The notes under the pieces are model-generated. The model was given only the letters and a program-made list of their open reading frames with translations, had not been told where the DNA came from and searched no databases. Shown here one piece after another: positions 6,325 to 8,913 of a stretch of 8,913 nt of DNA. The stretch is from CAVSBT01 sp964609465 (lineage in GTDB: Bacteria; Chloroflexota; Dehalococcoidia; DSTF01; JALHUB01), in contig CAZSSQ010000101.1 of assembly GCA_964609465.1 (NCBI GenBank), positions 1 to 8,913 on the forward strand, in the 5' to 3' direction. Numbering within the stretch: position 1 is the stretch's first letter; the number at the start of each line of letters is the position of its first letter. The position numbers and the translations under genes are program-made.

Positions 6325-6648
6325 TCACTCCAATCCCACCTTCACCACGCCGTCCTCGACCCGGACCGGGTAGCTGCGAACCGGCATGACGGCGGGGAGG
6401 GCCAGGGCGCGGCCGCTGCGCACGTCGAAGCGCGCCCCGTGGCGCGGGCACTCGATCTGATGGCCGTCCAGCTCCCCCTGATCCAGGGGGCCGCCGTCGT
6501 GGGTACAGACGTCGTCGATGGCATAGAAGATGCCGTCTACGTTGCAGAGGGCGATGCGCCGCCCCTGCACCTCGTAGACCTTCACCTGGCCGGGGGCCAC
6601 GTCTGCGGTCCCGGCCAGCTTCACGAACTCGGTAGAGGTCTTCTCCAT
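6325..6648 (-). CDS. Rieske-type [2Fe-2S] ferredoxin of the suf operon
   Basis: 107 residues, a stand-alone Rieske domain like the small ferredoxins annotated as non-heme iron oxygenase ferredoxin subunits. The cluster ligands are complete: Cys48 and His50 in CTHDGGPL, Cys67 and His70 in CPRHGARFD. No signal peptide or membrane segment is present, so it is a soluble cytoplasmic electron carrier. No oxygenase gene is nearby; the position between sufD (29 bases upstream) and sufS (18 bases downstream) argues that it serves Fe-S assembly, perhaps supplying electrons, although that role is inferred. The same type of gene is known to me between sufD and sufC in actinobacterial suf operons. The ATG at 6648 has GGGAGAG upstream at rather long spacing (about 11-13 bases). 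Confidence 0.92.
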   Translation of the reverse strand: MEKTSTEFVKLAGTADVAPGQVKVYEVQGRRIALCNVDGIFYAIDDVCTHDGGPLDQGELDGHQIECPRHGARFDVRSGRALALPAVMPVRSYPVRVEDGVVKVGLE

Positions 6649-6677
6649 AGTCGGTCAACTCTCCCGCTGGTGTTCCA

Positions 6678-8027
6678 TCAGGCCGCCAGCTTCCGCTGCA
6701 CCGCCTCCGTGACCCTGTCGCGCAGGGAGTCGCCGGGCATGCTCTCCAGTACCTGCTGGAAGAAGCCCTCCACGATCATGCGCTTGGCGTCCCGCTCGGG
6801 CAGGCCGCGGCACATCATGTAGAAGAGCTGCTCCTCGTCCACGGGGCCGACGGTGGCGCCGTGCCCGCAGCGAAGGACATCGAAAGCCTCGATCTCCAGC
6901 ACCGGCGTAGCGTCGGCCTTGGCGCCCTCGTCCAGGAGCAGGTTACGGCTCTCCTGGTAGGCGCTGGACTGCCGGGCCGACTTGCGCACCCGCGTCACGC
7001 CATAGTAGAGGGAGCGCGCCCGGTCCTTGACGGCGGCCTTGTAGAGGAGCTCGCTGATGCTGTGGGCACCCACGTGGTCCTGGAGCGTCACGTAGTCGAA
7101 GTGCTGGCTGCCGCTGGGCAGGAAGACGCCGAGCATCCGGCTCGCCGCCTCCTCGCCGTTGAGGAAGGCCCCCACGTGGCCCTTGCTGACGCGACCTCCC
7201 AGCCCGACTACTACGCTGGTCACGCTGCTCCCGCGCTCCTGGAAGCTGCGCAGGAAGTTCAGGTTGTGCACGTGCTGTCCCCAGCGCTGGATGTACACAT
7301 AGCGCACGCTGGTCCCCTCCTCAGCGTGGATCTCGGTCAGGGCAGCGCTGAAGGCGCGCTCCTCGGCCTCCTCCGAGAAGTGCTCCTCGATGAGGGTGAC
7401 GCGGCTGCCGGCCTCCGCCACCACCAGGGTGTGGGGGAAGACGGCGAGGCCTGACGCCGACATGACCACCGTCGAGCGCAGGGGGAGCGTCACGTCAAGG
7501 TCGCGGGGCACGTAGAGGAAGGCGCCGCCGCTCAGGAAAGCAGCGTGGAGGGCGACAAACTTCTCGTGTGGGCCGGGCACCTCCCGCGAGAGGAGGTAAC
7601 GCTCGACCAGGTCCGGGTGCTCGTGCACGGCCCGGTCCAGGCTGCACCAGATGACGCCCCGGGAGGCTAACTCCTCATCGAGAACGTCCTGGATGGTCTC
7701 CGACTCGTGCTGCACCAGGGAGCCGGCCAGCCCCGTGTCCTCCCGTGCCAGGGAGCGCAGGGCCCGCGGCCACTCGGAGGGCGGCTGCCCGTGCAGGGGC
7801 GACGCCGCGTAGGGCAGGGCGTCATCCATGCGCAGGAGCGAGAGGTCGGTGCGGCGCCACTCCTCCTCCTGCCCGCTGGGTCCCGGCAGCTCCTCGTAGC
7901 GCCGCCAGGCCTCCAGGCGCCGCTCCCGCATCCACTGCGGCTCCTCCCTGAGCGCTGAGATATCCTCGACGGCGCGCCGGGAGAGGCCCGGGACGAACTC
8001 GGCTCTGCTCCTGACCTGTGTGCTCAC
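6678..8027 (-). CDS. sufD: SufD, Fe-S cluster scaffold subunit
   Basis: 449 residues from the GTG at 8027, which has GAGG upstream at about 6 bases. An open frame reaches an ATC-rich upstream region to 8201, but that stretch encodes the intergenic palindromes and is not SufD-like, so it is excluded. The product has the N-terminal helical part (MRERRLEAWRRYEELPGPSG, EEEWRRTDLSLLR), the long beta-helix core (SRVTLIEEHF, HNLNFLRSF, GSQHFDYVTLQDHVG) and the C-terminal helices with LRCGHGATVG and DEEQLFYMMCRGL. His389 in RCGHGATVG corresponds to the His that in E. coli SufD (His360) lies at the SufB-SufD interface where the cluster is built. SufD pairs with SufB and the ATPase SufC. SufC is not encoded between sufD and sufS or elsewhere in the window. 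Confidence 0.95.
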   Translation of the reverse strand: MSTQVRSRAEFVPGLSRRAVEDISALREEPQWMRERRLEAWRRYEELPGPSGQEEEWRRTDLSLLRMDDALPYAASPLHGQPPSEWPRALRSLAREDTGLAGSLVQHESETIQDVLDEELASRGVIWCSLDRAVHEHPDLVERYLLSREVPGPHEKFVALHAAFLSGGAFLYVPRDLDVTLPLRSTVVMSASGLAVFPHTLVVAEAGSRVTLIEEHFSEEAEERAFSAALTEIHAEEGTSVRYVYIQRWGQHVHNLNFLRSFQERGSSVTSVVVGLGGRVSKGHVGAFLNGEEAASRMLGVFLPSGSQHFDYVTLQDHVGAHSISELLYKAAVKDRARSLYYGVTRVRKSARQSSAYQESRNLLLDEGAKADATPVLEIEAFDVLRCGHGATVGPVDEEQLFYMMCRGLPERDAKRMIVEGFFQQVLESMPGDSLRDRVTEAVQRKLAA

Positions 8028-8072
8028 TCTTGCCTCGGTCTCTTCGAACTGAGGTACCCGTAGGGTTAGTTC

Positions 8073-8126
8073 CCGAAGGCCAGCCTTCAGGCTGGCACGG
8101 CAGCCAGGCTCAAGCCTGGCCTTCGG
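8073..8126. repeat. Paired-hairpin palindromic element (REP/MITE-like), sufD-proximal
   Basis: Two hairpins lie side by side: GCCAGCC-TTCA-GGCTGGC (8079-8096) and GCCAGGC-TCAA-GCCTGGC (8103-8120). They are enclosed by an 11-bp perfect inverted repeat, CCGAAGGCCAG (8073-8083) against CTGGCCTTCGG (8116-8126). The motif ACCCGTAGGG precedes it at 8056-8065 and recurs before the second element at 8165-8174. Such dense palindromy is not expected of coding DNA. Confidence 0.8.
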
Positions 8127-8167
8127 CGGATTCCCGCTGTTCCTTGACCTCGCATTCCAATGCCACC

Positions 8168-8240
8168 CGTAGGGACAGAGCTTCAGCTCTGTCCTGACCA
8201 TTCACCGCCTCGAGGGCCGAGCTGAAGCTCGGCCCCTACG
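8168..8240. repeat. Paired-hairpin palindromic element with CGTAGGG/CCCTACG ends, sufB-proximal
   Basis: Terminal inverted repeats CGTAGGG (8168-8174) and CCCTACG (8234-8240) bracket two hairpins with 9-bp stems: GGACAGAGC-TTCA-GCTCTGTCC (8173-8194) and GGGCCGAGC-TGAA-GCTCGGCCC (8214-8235). The loops are reverse complements of each other. This has the form of a small non-coding mobile or REP-type element, and it begins 16 bases past the sufB stop. Confidence 0.8.
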
Positions 8241-8256
8241 CCGCGTGGGTGCGGCC

Positions 8257-8913
8257 TCAGCCCACCGCCCCCTCCATCTGGAGTTCGATGAGGCGGTTGA
8301 GCTCCACGGCGTACTCCATGGGCAGCTCCTTGACGATGGGCTCCACAAAGCCGTTGACGATCATCTTGGCCGCCTCGGCCTCCTCGATGCCCCGGCTCTG
8401 GAGGTAGAAGAGCTGCTCCTCACCCACCTTGCTCACCGTGGCCTCGTGGCCGATGGTCACCCTCTCCTCCTCGATGTCCATGTAGGGGTAGGTGTCCGAG
8501 CGCGAATTCTCATCCAGCAGGAGGGCGTCGCAGCGCACGGTGCACTTGACGTCGCGGCAGCCCGGATAGACCTTGACCTGGCCGCGGTAGCTGGTCCGTC
8601 CACCTCCCTTGCTGATGGACTTGGAGATGATGGTGGAGGTGGTGCGAGGAGCGCCGTGGATCACCTTGCCGCCGGCGTCCTGGTGCTGCCCGGGGCCGGC
8701 GAAGGCCAGCGACAGGATCTCGCCGTGGGCCCCCGGCTCCATGAGGTAGACGCTCGGGTACTTCATGGTGAGCTTGCTGCCCAGGTTTCCGTCGATCCAC
8801 TCGCCGACGCCGTCGGCGTACACCTTCATCCGCTTGGTGACCAGGTTGTAGACGTTGTTGGACCAGTTCTGGATGGTGGTGTAGCGGACCCGCGCCCCCT
8901 CCTTGACGATGAT
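8257..8913 (-). CDS. sufB: SufB, Fe-S cluster scaffold subunit (C-terminal part; 5' end beyond the window)
   Basis: 218 residues are visible, in frame from the right edge to the TGA at 8259-8257; SufB is usually about 470 residues, so roughly the C-terminal half is seen. Recognisable stretches include VRYTTIQNWSNNVYNL at the start, GSKLTMKYPSVYL, GPGQHQDAGGKVIH, STIISKSISKGGGRTSYRG, CDALLLDENSRSDTYPYM and the typical ending LNRLIELQMEGAVG. Cys128 of the visible part (in VRCDALLLD) and Glu157 (in IGHEATVSK) match the residues of E. coli SufB (Cys405 and Glu434) implicated in receiving sulfur and forming the cluster with SufD. It is the first visible gene of the operon; promoter, any sufR regulator and possibly sufC lie to the right. 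A palindrome-filled gap separates it from sufD. Confidence 0.97.
   Translation of the reverse strand: MIVKEGARVRYTTIQNWSNNVYNLVTKRMKVYADGVGEWIDGNLGSKLTMKYPSVYLMEPGAHGEILSLAFAGPGQHQDAGGKVIHGAPRTTSTIISKSISKGGGRTSYRGQVKVYPGCRDVKCTVRCDALLLDENSRSDTYPYMDIEEERVTIGHEATVSKVGEEQLFYLQSRGIEEAEAAKMIVNGFVEPIVKELPMEYAVELNRLIELQMEGAVG

Noticed and set aside
5932..6822. 296-codon plus-strand frame across sufS, the Rieske gene and sufD.
   Set aside because: It is antisense to three well-supported genes, crosses their boundaries and resembles no family.
8028..8201. N-terminal extension of SufD by 58 codons.
   Set aside because: The extension translates the palindromic intergenic repeats, is unlike SufD, and the GTG at 8027 has a ribosome-binding site and yields the normal SufD length.
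8056..8240. CRISPR array in the sufB-sufD gap.
   Set aside because: The repeats are paired inverted hairpins of differing sequence, not evenly spaced identical direct repeats with unique spacers, and no cas gene is present.

Overview
The window is GC-rich, gene-dense bacterial DNA with mostly intact reading frames and GTG or ATG starts. It reads as a Gram-positive-like or Chloroflexota-type genome. Four features point this way: a deazaflavin (F420)-dependent nitroreductase-family gene, a SUF operon of the sufB-sufD-Rieske-sufS-sufU-sufT type, secreted right-handed beta-helix proteins ending in the DIGAYE motif, and REP/MITE-like palindromes built around CGTAGGG. I favour Chloroflexota, with Actinomycetota as the alternative; this is inference, not proof.

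Left part (1-730): a minus-strand deazaflavin-dependent oxidoreductase gene (87-455). It seems to end early at an in-frame TAG, because family-like C-terminal sequence continues in frame for 17 more codons. The start signals of a further minus-strand gene lie at the left edge. A 274-bp divergent intergenic region carries a plausible promoter in each direction.

Centre (730-4088): two plus-strand genes for exported beta-helix proteins, 48 bp apart and probably co-transcribed. The first is a lipoprotein. The second has a standard signal peptide and an extra N-terminal domain of about 85 residues. Their C-terminal 346 residues are encoded by a 1,055-bp direct repeat that reads as identical base for base, silent sites included. 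The segment just upstream, in the same genes, is clearly homologous but diverged. This mosaic indicates recent gene conversion or recombination on an older tandem duplication, or possibly misassembly. It is the most interesting feature of the window.

Right part (4290-8913): a minus-strand operon for iron-sulfur cluster assembly. In transcription order it is sufB (5' part beyond the right edge), sufD, a Rieske-type ferredoxin, sufS, sufU and a DUF59/sufT gene. SufS takes sulfur from cysteine, SufU accepts and relays it, SufB and SufD form the scaffold (with the SufC ATPase, not present here), and SufT probably helps mature targets. From sufD onward the genes are separated by 18-29 bp or overlap. 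The 229-bp sufB-sufD gap is the exception and is filled with strong palindromes. The operon converges on the beta-helix pair across a 215-bp spacer holding one strong hairpin terminator candidate.

I found no rRNA, tRNA, CRISPR array or transposase. I saw no convincing wholly new system. The mosaic tandem pair and the interrupted oxidoreductase deserve the most attention.
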